Positions 1 to 10,678 of a DNA stretch of 64,000 bases are shown here, one piece after another. The notes under the pieces are model-generated. The model worked only from the letters and a program-made list of their open reading frames with translations. It ran no database searches and was not told the origin of the DNA. The stretch's first letter is position 1, and each line of letters opens with the position of its first letter. The position numbers and the translations under genes are program-made. Source of the DNA: Lagopus muta (taxonomy: Eukaryota; Chordata; Aves; Galliformes; Phasianidae); contig NC_064449.1 of the NCBI RefSeq assembly GCF_023343835.1, positions 4,687,778-4,751,777 of the forward strand, in the 5' to 3' direction.

Positions 1-687
1 TCATTATTTGGAACTTCTTGAAGGCAAAGGCTTGCAAGTATCTTTTGTTTAATATTTAATGCATGTGCTTACAGAACAGCAAATTCTGTCAGGGTCTGGT
101 GTTATTGCTTCAATTAATTCAATTCTGTACAAAACCTGTACCCATGCGATGAATTATTCAAGAAGCATTTGGCAAAGTTTAATAACTTCTGAATCATTTC
201 CAGCTCCCCTCTAGTATAAGAGAATTTCTCAGGGCTATTTATGTGCAAGGCACTCTTGTTCACTGGCATGCTATTCCTTCTACCCTTTTACTGCAGTTAT
301 ATTTTCTTTTTTTGTCCTTTCATTTTAGCTTAAAATAGACTGCCTTTCCTGTGCTGCTTCAGTTTTCGTACACAGCAGGCAATGTCTTTCTGATGAACTT
401 TCCTGTCACACCGTTGTTCCTACAGGTGTTCAGCAGTCTGCAGTTGAGTATTCAGTCAGAATACTTTCTGCGTTTTCAGTATAATGATGGTGAAATACAT
501 GGCAGCTCGTGGGTTCTGTGTCACGTTCTGTGCCTCCCTGAGGTCATTTCTTCACTGCCCACTGCTCATATAGCCATTTCATGGGGCTGCTTCACGCAAC
601 ATCATGGGATCAGGGTGCTGGTATCAAAGAGAAGCCTCTTGCCTCAGGAAGGGTTAGAACAAACTGGATGCTCACTGTCAGGCTTAC

Positions 688-839
688 GAACAAAAAAACA
701 GTCATGTGTATTCCCCTTTCTACATATTTCTGTTGATCTTTCCTCCTCTATTGTGTTTGTAAATTCCAGTTCATATTTGCCACCCTTGAACACGATGCTC
801 TTCTGTGTGTCTGACTTTCCACAAATGGACCCACTGCTC
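688..839 (-). other. Candidate internal exon, unknown gene
   Basis: On the minus strand a plausible acceptor (CTGCTCTGTAG) precedes 152 nt that are open in one frame and end at a good donor (GTTC|GTAAGC). The conceptual peptide is rich in charged residues (for example FKGGKYELEFTNTIEEER), as coding sequence often is. I do not recognise the family. The phase it needs (two bases left over from the previous exon) is not supplied by the candidate first exon near 2,010, so the two cannot be joined directly. It may be chance. Nothing else in 1-1,600 is supportable as a gene. Confidence 0.2.
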
Positions 840-1599
840 CTACAGAGCAGCAAGCCACGTGCCAGCAGCATCAGCCCCCCATACCCACATCTCCATCCTC
901 ACTGCAGCCACACTACCAATCCTTGTCTGTTCTCATGTATTTTGTGCCTGTGCTTTCGGTTTCTCTACTTGCACATGAGATGCTGTGCCTGGCAAGCAGT
1001 GCCCTGGCAGTGTCACTGCCTCATGTCCCAAGACCACTCTGAGCTTGTTGGGGCACCCGGCCCTTATCCTGACACTGCCTGCACAGTGTTCCAGGCGGCC
1101 CAGGGCCAGACTTGCACAGCATTCCCCACAGGACAGCTCTGCAGGATGACATGAAGAGCTCAGGCTCAGCTGTTCACCACCAGGGCAGGTCACCTCAGGC
1201 CAGATTTTGTTTTGCTGCATGAATATGACTCCACTGACCCAGGGGAAGACTTAGATATCCTAAAGCTGGGGAGACCTGTCTGCTTCACCTGCTCAACTTC
1301 TTCTTACAGAGCCATCTACGAAAGAAAGGAACAGTTTGCCTCATCTACCAGTAGTTTCTAAATCACAAATTCAAATAACCTTAGCTTTTTCTCTTTCCTC
1401 AAAGCCTCGGAATGTCATTAACTTCCAGAGGCTCAGATAAGACGTTCACCCTGGCAGAAGCACGGCAGACTGCTCCAGCCCTGCGGCTAGAAGAGGCTGA
1501 GCTCTCTCCTGCCGCTGTCAGAGGACACACTGCGCTACTTGCACTTTCCTTGGCACCGCTTTGCTGTCTCACTGCTGCGAGCCCAGGACTGTGCCCTGC

Positions 1600-2100
1600 T
1601 ATCCCTGCTCTTCCCACCAACTCCATCCAGATGAGAGAGATGTCCTGTGCCTACAGCAGCACGCTTCTTTTTATCTTTAACCACAGTGTCTAAAGACAAA
1701 ACATTCCTCCTGCTGATTTCCCTGTATTCATTCTAGAGACTATCACCTATCACAGCCATAAGCAAAGGGAAAATGTTTGCTCCTCTCTTCCGGAGCCACG
1801 GCGCAGCGCCGAGCTCACAGCCGAGCTGCCCTGCAGGGTTCCTTCCCAGCCTGCATTCACGTGTGATGTGCAGCTCCAGGAGAGCCCTCTGTCAGCTCTA
1901 AACCAGGGACTGGGACGAGCTGACGAATAATTCTACAATAGCCTGTAAGGACTTACATAGCCTTATAAAAATAGGGGGAAAAAATAATAGAAAAGTTTAT
2001 GGTTCTTACCAATCTCTGCAGCTTGTTCATCCTCTCTGATGGTCTTTCCCGTCTTGCCGAAGCCTCGCGTGCTCTCAGCAGTGCTCCAAAGGATTATTTA
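1600..2100 (-). other. Candidate 5' exons of a leftward gene
   Basis: A minus-strand open stretch ends at a strong donor (GAGATTG|GTAAGAA, exon edge 2,010). In one frame it reads GFGKTGKTIREDEQAAEI. A second minus-strand acceptor (TGTTTTGTCTTTAG, exon edge 1,689) is followed in the matching phase by a basic open stretch starting DTVVKDKKKRAAVG. Both lie just left of the promoter-like cluster at 2.24-2.28 kb, as expected for a gene transcribed leftward. Against this, the frame has a stop and no ATG upstream. A different frame of the same exon gives ATG plus six codons ending exactly at the donor. No family is recognised. Confidence 0.25.
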
Positions 2101-2235
2101 AATCTCCAGCGTAGGTACCGACACTCATTGGCAGAGCAGCCGCCTCGCATCCCGGCCGGCTCCGGGCACGAGGGATCCGCTGCGTCCTTTGCCAGGGAAA
2201 CGCCCGCACTGCGGGCAGCCCTCCATCAGCACGCA

Positions 2236-2281
2236 GCTCTCGCGAGAGCGGCTGACGTGACGTGGGCGTTGCCAGGGCAAC
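2236..2281. promoter_or_regulatory. Promoter-like motif cluster: TCTCGCGAGA, CRE-like, RFX X-box
   Basis: Three recognisable sites lie within 46 bp of a locally CpG-rich segment. TCTCGCGAGA sits at 2,238-2,247 inside a 14-bp perfect palindrome. A TGACGTGACGTGG repeat of CRE/UPRE type is at 2,253-2,265. GTTGCCAGGGCAAC at 2,268-2,281 is a perfect inverted repeat with a 2-nt spacer and matches the RFX X-box. The palindrome is known from bidirectional housekeeping promoters, and X-boxes from ciliary and MHC class II genes. A diverged X-box half (TTGCCAGGGAAAC) lies near 2,200. The transcript it serves is unknown; candidate exons lie to its left, and on its right there is a CR1 element. Confidence 0.55.
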
Positions 2282-2459
2282 GGCGGCAGATTTAAACGCC
2301 CGAAAGCCGGAACTGCCGCTCATTTGTCGGGTGGAGCTGCGCTGGGTGCTTCGGCGCCTCCGTTCGGAGCTTCTAAAGGAAGGGGCATCTGTGCAGACCG
2401 TGGTCAGCCAGATTCACGTGTAGTCTGCGCTGAACCCATAGGGCTAAACAGCCCTGAGC

Positions 2460-3905
2460 TCTACTAGTGAATATCTGGTTGGAGGGGAAATGAACAGCGA
2501 TGAGAAATGGCAAATTGCCACCAGAAAGACTAGCAAGAGTGAAAAGCCTGCCTCAAAGCCTGAGGTACAGTGAAGAGCTCAGGGAACACGGGTTGTCTGG
2601 TCAGTTCTCCAGGTTTGGGGAATGGGGAGAGAAAGGGCTGACAGAATTAACATCAATAAATGGCTGAGGGAGTGGTGTTGTGAATGGGGCTTTGGCTTCT
2701 TATGTCATGGAACTGATTTTGGGGCATCTCATCTTCTTGGGGAGGATGGAGTTTATCTGTCAGACAAGGGAAAGACCATCTTTGGCAGCAAGTTTTCCAA
2801 TTCAGTCAGGTGAGCTTTAAACTAGAGTTGCTGAAGGTGGGAATCTTAAAATCATTGCACTTTGAGGCTGACAATGAGGATCATGGGCCAGTAAGGCAGC
2901 TCTTAAGGCTCAGGATAAGGGAATTCTGATTGGTAAATCAGCCTCAATGGAGTCCAACTCAAGTGCCTGTACACAGTGCAGAGAGCATGGGGAGCAAGCA
3001 GGGCGAGTTGCAGGCATATGCATGCATGGGTTCAGGTTAAAGGGAAGGCAGGGGAAAGGAGACATTGTAGTGGGGGTCTGCTACAGGCTGCCTGATCAGG
3101 AAAACCAAGTAGAAGAGACCATCTACAAATTAATAGTAGCTGCTCCACATTCACAAAACGTGGTCATCACAGGAGCCTTCAGCCACCCCTGTATCTGTCA
3201 AAGGGACAGCAGAGCACTGCACCAGAAATCAGAGGTTCCTGAAACGTGTTGATGATAACTTCCTCTTGCAGGCTGCATGGGAACCCATGAGAAAAGGAGC
3301 TGTGCTGAGCCTTGTCCTCACCAATGAGGAGGGACTGGTGAGTAATGTGAAGCTCAAGGACATTCTTGGTTGTGGTGTTCAAAATCCTCAGGATGTTAAA
3401 GAAGGTGCACAGCAAGCTTGCCACTCAGGAGAGCAGACTTTGAACTCTTCAGGGAACTGCTTGGCAGGGTGATATGAGAGAAATGCCTGGAGGGAAGAGG
3501 TGCCTAAGAAAGCTGGCTGGTATTCAAGGACCATCTGCTCCAAGCCCAGAAGCAGTGCATCCTGAGAGAAAAGAAGGCAAGAATGCCAGGAAGCCTCCAT
3601 GGATCAACAAGAAGCTCCTGGACTTATTTAGCTCGAAAAGAAAGACTATAGAGAGCGGAAGCAGGAACAGGCTGCTTAGATAAAGGAAGAAATTCTTTAC
3701 TGTGAGGGTGGTGAGAAACTGGAACAGGTTGCACGAAACGGCTGTGGATGGTCCCTCCCTGGAAGCATTCAAGGCCAAGCTGGATGGGGCTGTGAGCAAC
3801 CTGGTGTAGAGGGAGGTGTCCCTGCCTGTAGCAGGGGTGGTGGAACAAGATGATCTTAAGGGTTCCTTCCAACCCAGACCGTTCTGTGATTCTGTGTATT
3901 GAGTC
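2460..3905 (+). repeat. Old CR1 LINE, internally deleted
   Basis: Pieces of a non-LTR retrotransposon of the CR1 family lie in sense order. At 2,490-2,570 there is a lysine-rich stretch that fits the ORF1 linker. At 2,620-2,810 the ORF1 esterase C-terminus is recognisable (RINxNKWLREWCC, then DGVYLSDKGKTIFG, containing the DxxH of the esterase catalytic site). At about 2,945-3,475 the ORF2 endonuclease region shows VVGVCYRLPDQ and further degraded blocks. At about 3,680-3,905 the conserved 3' end runs to the terminal TTCTGTGATTCTGTG. Most of ORF2, including the reverse transcriptase, is missing, and the reading frames carry many stops and shifts, so it is an old, dead copy. The family assignment is firm; the 5' limit is approximate. 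Confidence 0.85.
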
Positions 3906-4461
3906 ACCTATTACATTAGGATAACACACTTGACTTGGTAAGTGTCTTGCCAGCTGATTTACATTCTCTAAATGGGACTACATATTCATTAGCAATACAG
4001 TTCCATTAACTTTCTTTCAAATACATGACAGTCTGGGGAAATTATTCTGCAGGATCCAGAGCTGCCCAAATTCCTAAGCTCTGAGGGCAGCTGGTACCAA
4101 GGAGTGTATGTGGTTTTGTGCTGTGAGAGGTACCAACCAAGGAACCAATAGAGCTTCACAGTTGATCACAGAGGCATAGAGGTCCTCATACAATGGATTT
4201 ATGACACACCCCTGGAATGCAAAATTGAAATTCCGTTCTGTTTCAAAACCTTGGTTAACAATTAAATGCCTTTGTGCAGTAGAGGCTCTCTTGTTACCTC
4301 TGGGAGGCTCCAGCTAAATTCTAACAAGTAGAAAAGGTGGTTTTTGGTGGTTGTTTTTGTTTTTTGCACAGCAATGGCGACTTCTTCCATGACCTTTCAT
4401 CTTTGTCTTCTGGTTTATCTTTCACTAGGATGGCAGCTTTGCTCCCTTCCTGCACCACCCA
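3906..4461. other. Intergenic, nothing recognised
   Basis: AT-richer unique sequence between the CR1 3' end and the candidate exon at 4,462. It has a short T-rich run near 4,340-4,370. I see no open frame, splice-site pair, RNA gene or poly(A) signal that I can support. Confidence 0.4.
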
Positions 4462-4683
4462 TCACTTCTGCAGGGCAGATCTGATGGGCTCTGTGTAACG
4501 AGGCCAGCCCTTGTTCCAGAAATGCTTCCTTGTCCCGTGCGAGCGGCTGAAGATGGCCTGGAAGCAGTGACAGCAATGGCTTGCGTCTTTCTGTACAATA
4601 CATTCCGTACACTTCCAAGTATTCAGAACAGGTGCAACTGTTTTTAAACCCCTCTTTATATCAGCTGTTGCTGCCGACCCGTT
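4462..4683 (-). other. Candidate terminal coding exon with Cys/His cluster
   Basis: On the minus strand a CTTTTGCAG acceptor precedes an open frame of about 73 codons ending in TGA. The conceptual peptide contains WKCTECIVQKDASHCCHC, with a W-x-C-x2-C ... C-x2-C arrangement reminiscent of a RanBP2-type or related zinc ribbon. The second half of the peptide is basic and aromatic (KHFWNKGWPRY). Composition and a single long frame make it look coding, but the polypyrimidine tract is short. The frame stays open only a little further upstream (to about 4,740), no start codon is seen and no AATAAA follows. It could be the last exon of a leftward gene starting somewhere in 4.8-10 kb, or a relic. Family not recognised. 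Confidence 0.35.
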
Positions 4684-4739
4684 CTGCAAAAGCTTCTCCT
4701 TCCGGACGCGGTGGCACTGAGTGCTGCTCCGCCTTCAGC

Positions 4740-7700
4740 CGCTGAGCGGCAGGAGCAGCACGGGATGCTCGCTGCTGTGGCTCGCAGTGCAGCCCGGCTG
4801 GGAGCTCCTGGAGCTCTCTGCCTTTTCCAGCAGCAACCTCGATGTGTGTGTGAATGGATGCTTTTCTTTCCCCTCCATCACACCTGTATGCATCGTGCTG
4901 TGATACTGACTGGTGCTCGCACTGCTTGCGTTGCCGACTGGATTCCTGCCATGCCTTTGAAGATCACAGTATCACCAATGCTCAGCCTTCAGGATGAGTT
5001 CTCATCGTGTCACAGCTGATGTGGGTGAAGAATCTCCAGCCTGTGTCACTAGCATGAAGTGCCATGCTGCAGCTACACGACTCCTGGAAGGAGAAGCAGC
5101 TCCCCAGCACTGCTTACCTCCCTCTTTCCTCAAATATCTTCTTGGTGATCTCAGCTTGTCATAGTTAGGTTAAACATGATGCCACAAGTATGGGACAACT
5201 GTTACATGGAGATGTGATGGCATCTCTGTGCTTGCAATGGTCTGACTGCAGGAGCAAGCAGAATCCTGCTGTTAGGAGCCTCTAAGCACACCCTTTGCTC
5301 TGCCCAGCACTGAAAGGTTCCTGCATGGCAGGGGTCTCACCCTGGGTCCTCTGGACCAGCTGCAGGCACACTGTGAGAGGAGAAGAGGGGCTGTTTCTAT
5401 TAATGCAGCTTGGATCTACAGAATGCATTCTCCCTACATACCCTGCTCTGTAACCGCAGGGCTGACCTGGAGCTGTTCCCTGGCTGGGTGTTGGGTCTCA
5501 CCCAGCTGTTTCTGTCAGACGTTCTGCCTTTCCTGTAAGGACCACCCTGACAATTTCTGTGAGTTAAAAACACTGTATGACAACTTCAGGAAATGGGCTT
5601 TGTTGCAGTTTTGGGGGGCAGGGACACACAGTCACTGGGCAACTCTCTGGCTCCGAGGGGACACACGGGTGCTGGGGGGTCTGTGGTGCTCACCTGCAAG
5701 CAGGCATTTCTGTGTGTCAGAAGAGCAGCTCTGTCTCCTGTGTGTTGGGTCAGTGCTTGGTGTTTTCATCCTCCTGATAAGCAACAGAGGTTCTCTGGGA
5801 AAACCCAGGAATGCCAAAATACTACTAGTAATCGAATTGCATTTTCTCAATCTCTGGTGAGCAGTAGGTCAGGCTGTAGCTGAGCTTTTGTTCTTTGTAT
5901 CATATTCTGACACAGGGGCTTAGTTGAAAGTGAGTAATCCGAGGGCCAGAGAGAGCAAACTGCAGAACAAAACCTCCATCCCTGAGTGCAGGAGAGGATC
6001 CTTTGTGATGCCACGTGGCAACAAATGGTGCTGGATGGTCCTGTCTGATGTCACAGTGTCAGATTCATCCTGATATCTTATTTAGCGCTCATATCACGTA
6101 GGGCTTTTTGTTCCCAGCTAACTGAGAGCCACCTGGACTAGGACACAGGTACAGCCCTGGCTCCAAAGTGCAAATGCTCTTTCTGATGCCTTCAGCAGCT
6201 GACAGCAGACCCGGGTGTATGTGCTGCATTTCTGCAGCTGAAAGTAGACCTTCTTTTATAGGAAACAAGTGTTGCCTGACGTTCTTGTAGCCAACTGGCC
6301 ACAGTGGTTATGAAATGAATGTTACAAAATGAGTGCCCTCGAATGATGTTCCCCCGCGACAGCTGTGGGAGGTGACCTGTGGTGCAGAGAACAGATCACA
6401 AGGCAGAACTTAACAGGAGTGATGAAGCACTGGGAGAAAATAACCGTGCTAAGAGACAGTGGTTTCCTCTCGATGCCTTCAATTCATAATCAGAATCTGG
6501 TTTAGAAGAGGGCCTTTATTTGGATATGTGACCAGACTCTGCTCGAGGAGGTTTAGGTAAGATTGTCTTTCTCATGATATGCCAGAAGCGGTTGTATCTC
6601 TGAACTAAAACCCATAAGAGTAAAAACAACATGAACTTTGATTTACCACAAACCCCGTGCAACCCACTTGTCCTTGGAGGGTTGAGCAGTAAGTGCTATT
6701 CTTAGTTTCTTTCTAACAAACAAGCAAACAAAATACCACCAACAACCAAACATCCAGTTCTGTATGATTCATCTTCCCCTGACTTCAGCCCTCAAACTGT
6801 AGACTTAGCTGATGTGTGATAGACACAAGACTCAAGTGCCTGGGGCAGTTATGGTTACACAGCTTATCGATGGGCTGTGAGCCCATGCAGTGGAGTTTCC
6901 AGAACTGGAGCAGAGTTACTTTGTGACTGATTTGCAGTGGGTCTGGGGCTCTTGATACCCATCATCCATACGGCAAGGATGGAGTCTGAGAGCAGCAGTT
7001 CCCTTTCCAGTGCCCTGTGCCTTTCTGAACACGTTCCTCGTGTGATTACTCTCCCACTCACACAGATGTGTGCCTTGCACAGGGCTGGCACAGCACGTGC
7101 TGGGGGGCACTGGGGTGAGTGAGACCTCACAGACAGCTCACTCCCCTCATGTGATGGGCAGGCAGCGTGAGTTCGTCCCGGGTTCCAAACAAAGCAGAGA
7201 ACTGGGGCTGTGCAGCAGGATGGAGAGCTGGTCTGGCCAAGGGCTTGGGGTGAACACAGTCCTGCTGCACACCATGCAGCTCAGCTGGAGGGGTGTGCCA
7301 CTGCCATCCACCAGTAGGTCATCAAATGGAGCTACAAACAGCCTGCTAATGGCAGGAGAGAGCAGAGGGCACACCTCACCAACTGGACACTCTGCATATA
7401 GGGTTAGGGGCTGTTCTCTTGCCCCAGCACTGCTGGTGGCATGAATGGCCCCATCAGAGGGCTGCTGCTCAATGGGGTCTGTGCTGACCTGGTGCAACAC
7501 TCCTTTCATCCTGCAACCCCAGCAATTGCTGTGCTGGGCAAAGGGGAGCTGACGCCTTTAAATAGAGCATCTGTTTATTCTTGAAACAATTAGGGAGGGC
7601 AGTTAGATCTTGAACTCGTTACTGAGCCTAAAACAATTATGATAAAAACAAGTTCCAGATGGACTTGAGAGGAATTGTTTTTGTCTTTAGTAAATTAGAA

Positions 7701-10220
7701 CAGATTCCATGTCTTCAAGTTCCTCTGGCTTTTATGGACAGGAAACACGAATTACACACAATAATTTACTACAAACAAAGGAGATGAACTCTGCGACAGC
7801 CCATTTATCTTTGCTCATGTGCCTCCTCGAGGTCTGTGAATTGCTTAACTCATGGGGAGCTTTCTTCTTTGTTTTCAGACTCCTTGCTATTTCGGTTTGC
7901 AGAAAAGAAACAGGAAGCTGCTGTGTTTCTGTTGTGGAGTTAAACTCACCTGTGACCCCAGGCAAATGCTTGCACATGCCTTAAAATCCCCCGTGAAGGC
8001 AGAGAACAAAACCAGAGGTAACAATGTTTGTCTGACCCTGTGCCTTCACAGTTCCCTTTCAGTACACGTGTACTTAAATCGAAGAGCAGATGAATTTGCA
8101 GTGATGGGTTTGCAACACACATGAATTCCTCCCCTCCAGGACTATTTCCTTGTGAGCTGGTTTGTAGATCACAGAAGTTTATGGTGCCACAGGTTACTGC
8201 TGCTATACCTGCATGTGCAGAACTGGTAGCAGTGCTTGTGTTACCTCTGGTACCAGTGCACTTCAGTTCTTCCTGTGAGTGACCTGAACAAAAGTACAGG
8301 TGGAGATCTGGCAATTTGTTCTTCTGGCAGTTCCAGGAGCCCCCAGATAGACATTTATCAGAGCCCACCCAAAAGTGTGGGCATCAGACCACTGCTGGCA
8401 GCACCTGCACCCATCAGCTTTGGTCCCTGGGCAGGGGAAGGACAGCAGGACCAGGCAGGAGGAGATCAGCAAAGCGGCTCCTGAGCAGCATTCCTGTTCT
8501 GTCCGTCCTACTGTCTTGCAGCTGAGACAAAGAGATTGGCTTTGGCTTTTTTGTGGGTTTTAACTGGATTCCGTGGTTTTCTAGAAGAAGCTCTGCCAGC
8601 ATCCCTACAAAGGTATATAATGAGTGCTGTGTGGCTGAGCTGATGTGAAGTGACGGAAGGACATAATTCCCAAAGAACATAAAATGTGACAAGGATTGCA
8701 ATGCAGACTGAGCTGCCCCTGGGCGTGCTGTAATGCATGAAGTCAGCTTGGCTGCTCTCCATAGGAAGTGAGATCATGGGCAGAAAGCTGCCTGGGAACT
8801 GGAGGGGTCACAGGTTTGTCTGGCCTCTTCCCATGCTGAAGGGGGAGTTTCTGGATGCATTTCACTGCTTTCCCGCTTGATTCCTATAAAAAGAAAGCCT
8901 TAAGCATAAGCCTGGAGAAGTAGAGTTCTCAAAATTTGGCTGGCAAACAAGGGAAAAGAAAGAAAATGATAATGTGATGACATTTTTTTGCCTTTCATGT
9001 GATGTCCAATTTGCACATGGAATAATTAGGATTGATCATTTGGATTCTCATCTCCTTGTAGCTAGTGAGGCTGGGCTCCAGAATGCTGACCTTCCAGCAA
9101 ATGGGCTCCAAATGTTTGTCTCCAGTCTTGGTTCAAGCAAGGTAGGGGCAGGAGTCACAGTGCTTGAACTCAGCTTCTGACTGTGGGAGCAGATAGGAAA
9201 TCTCTAATCTCCCATCCAAATGAGCAGATATTTACTCATATACTTCTTTCATCATCCATTTATTCACTCTCAGTTCTGTTACTCAGTTGCAGCTGTCCTT
9301 CTGCGGGGGCTGTGCCTGCACAACGCTGACACACAAAGCTGTGGCAGTGGGGCTTTGGGGCTGAAACAGCCATGTGGATCCAAGCAGCGCTTAGCAGAGC
9401 CCCCAGCCCCAGTCAGGAACTCTCTTTCCCTCCTTGGCCTTTCCAGCTGAGGGTTTTTTTTGACTCAGCTGCAGTTTTAGCATCCCCTGGGCTCCACTCT
9501 CAGGGTCTCCAGTGCAGCTCATGCCAGCAGTGCTGGTCTCAGTACCTGAGCACTCAGGAACCCGTACCCCAGTGCCCTCATCTTTTCCTCTCTCCCACTC
9601 TGTGTTGCTTTAACCTCACTGTCCCCTCACCTTCCACCTGTGTTTTGTCCCCCATCAAACAGCAGTCAGAGTGGATGCAGTGGAAAACACAAGGACTCCT
9701 TCCTCTGCTAATGATTTCACTTCCCATTGACTGAGGGCTTAAAGAGGAATCTCAGGGCTCACTAAAAACCTGGTGACAATTTAACCTTCTCCTACAGAAA
9801 ACCACTACCAGGCCCCTTCCTCTGCCTGCAACCAGGGTGGCTGTAAAATTAGACCTGGCTCCTCAGCACGGCGTGCAGCTCTGGAAAGCACCACAAGCTC
9901 AGGACTGGGGGACGGTGGGTTTGTTTAGACCTTTATCAGATCATGCTTTCAGGCTCTGCGTACACCTGGCACAGCCTCATGGAGAGCAGGCACCTTGTGC
10001 TGCCTGGTGTGACCTCTCACAGTTTAGGGAAGCACCTCAGTGCTACAAGCAATAAGAGATGGAATCATGAGCATGAATTCCTGAAACCCCAAAGCCTCTG
10101 AATGTTGGTGCACGTGTCATTTGCTGGCTGCAGAGTGAACCGGAGAGGAAGGAGCCGGCTAGCAGCGGGGAAGGCTGTGCTTTCAAGGCAGCAGCCCTGC
10201 GGCTGAAGGGGGAGAGAGCA
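4740..10220. other. Gene-poor interval left of DERL3
   Basis: About 5.5 kb of unique, mostly AT/GC-balanced sequence. Open frames exist on both strands but none has a plausible start, splice pairing, codon character or family signature. I specifically looked for SLC2A11 (the mammalian neighbour of DERL3) and saw no sugar-transporter motifs. No tRNA, simple repeat of note or recognisable transposon was found. Confidence 0.4.
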
Positions 10221-10349
10221 GGTGCGCAGTGCGTACCGCCCGGCTGGGCACGGCCTGGGCACTCGCACACCAGGCAGCGCAGCCCCGCACAGAGCCACGT
10301 GCACAGCGAGCCTCCGCCCCGCCCCCTGTTGTCCCCTTCTCTCCCCGTG

Positions 10350-10678
10350 ATTGGCCACCTCTTTGGGGGCGTGACCCTCTGCCCCGCCTTCCCTCAGCCA
10401 TCAGCCAATCGCACCGCCCCACCTCCTCCGGCGTCCCTCGCTCGCCCCGCCTCCAGGGGGCGGAACCCCAGGGCGCTCCCCCTCTCGGCCCGTCACCGTC
10501 CGCAGCGGGTCCGTTCCGGGTTGGAGGCCGAGGGCATGAGGCGCGCTCCGATTGGCCAATCCTCGCCGCCCGTTGCGTCAGGATTGGCCTAGCGCAGCTG
10601 GCGGGGGCGTGGCTTCAGCGGCTCGCGGGGGTGCTGTTAAAGGCCCCGCGGCGCGGCCGGGCGCTGTCGCCGTGCGCC
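10350..10678 (+). promoter_or_regulatory. DERL3: DERL3 CpG-island promoter with CCAAT boxes
   Basis: GC-rich, CpG-dense sequence immediately 5' of the DERL3 start codon. It holds five CCAAT boxes in either orientation: 10,350-10,354 (inverted), 10,405-10,409, the abutting pair ATTGGCCAAT at 10,551-10,560, and 10,583-10,587 (inverted). The box at 10,405 continues as CCAAT-N9-CCACC (to 10,423), one base off the ER stress element CCAAT-N9-CCACG bound by NF-Y with ATF6/XBP1. DERL3 is an unfolded-protein-response target in mammals, so this arrangement fits, but function is inferred. No TATA box is seen. The transcription start is probably within the last 100 bp. Confidence 0.7.

Noticed and set aside
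351-1154. Plus-strand 267-codon open frame at the left edge
   Set aside because: Low-complexity Ser/Cys/Leu/His composition, no domain, no splice or start support, and its best-looking part overlaps a better minus-strand exon candidate.
1250-1365. Plus-strand terminal exon after the acceptor TTCTTCTTACAG (short peptide, then stop)
   Set aside because: The open part is only about 16 codons, two frames are possible, and there is no nearby poly(A) signal.
2490-2564. Plus-strand first exon beginning MNSDEKWQIATRK and ending at a GT donor beside the orphan promoter
   Set aside because: The lysine-rich stretch lies in line with the CR1 ORF1 esterase block just downstream and fits the ORF1 linker, so it is better explained as part of the LINE.
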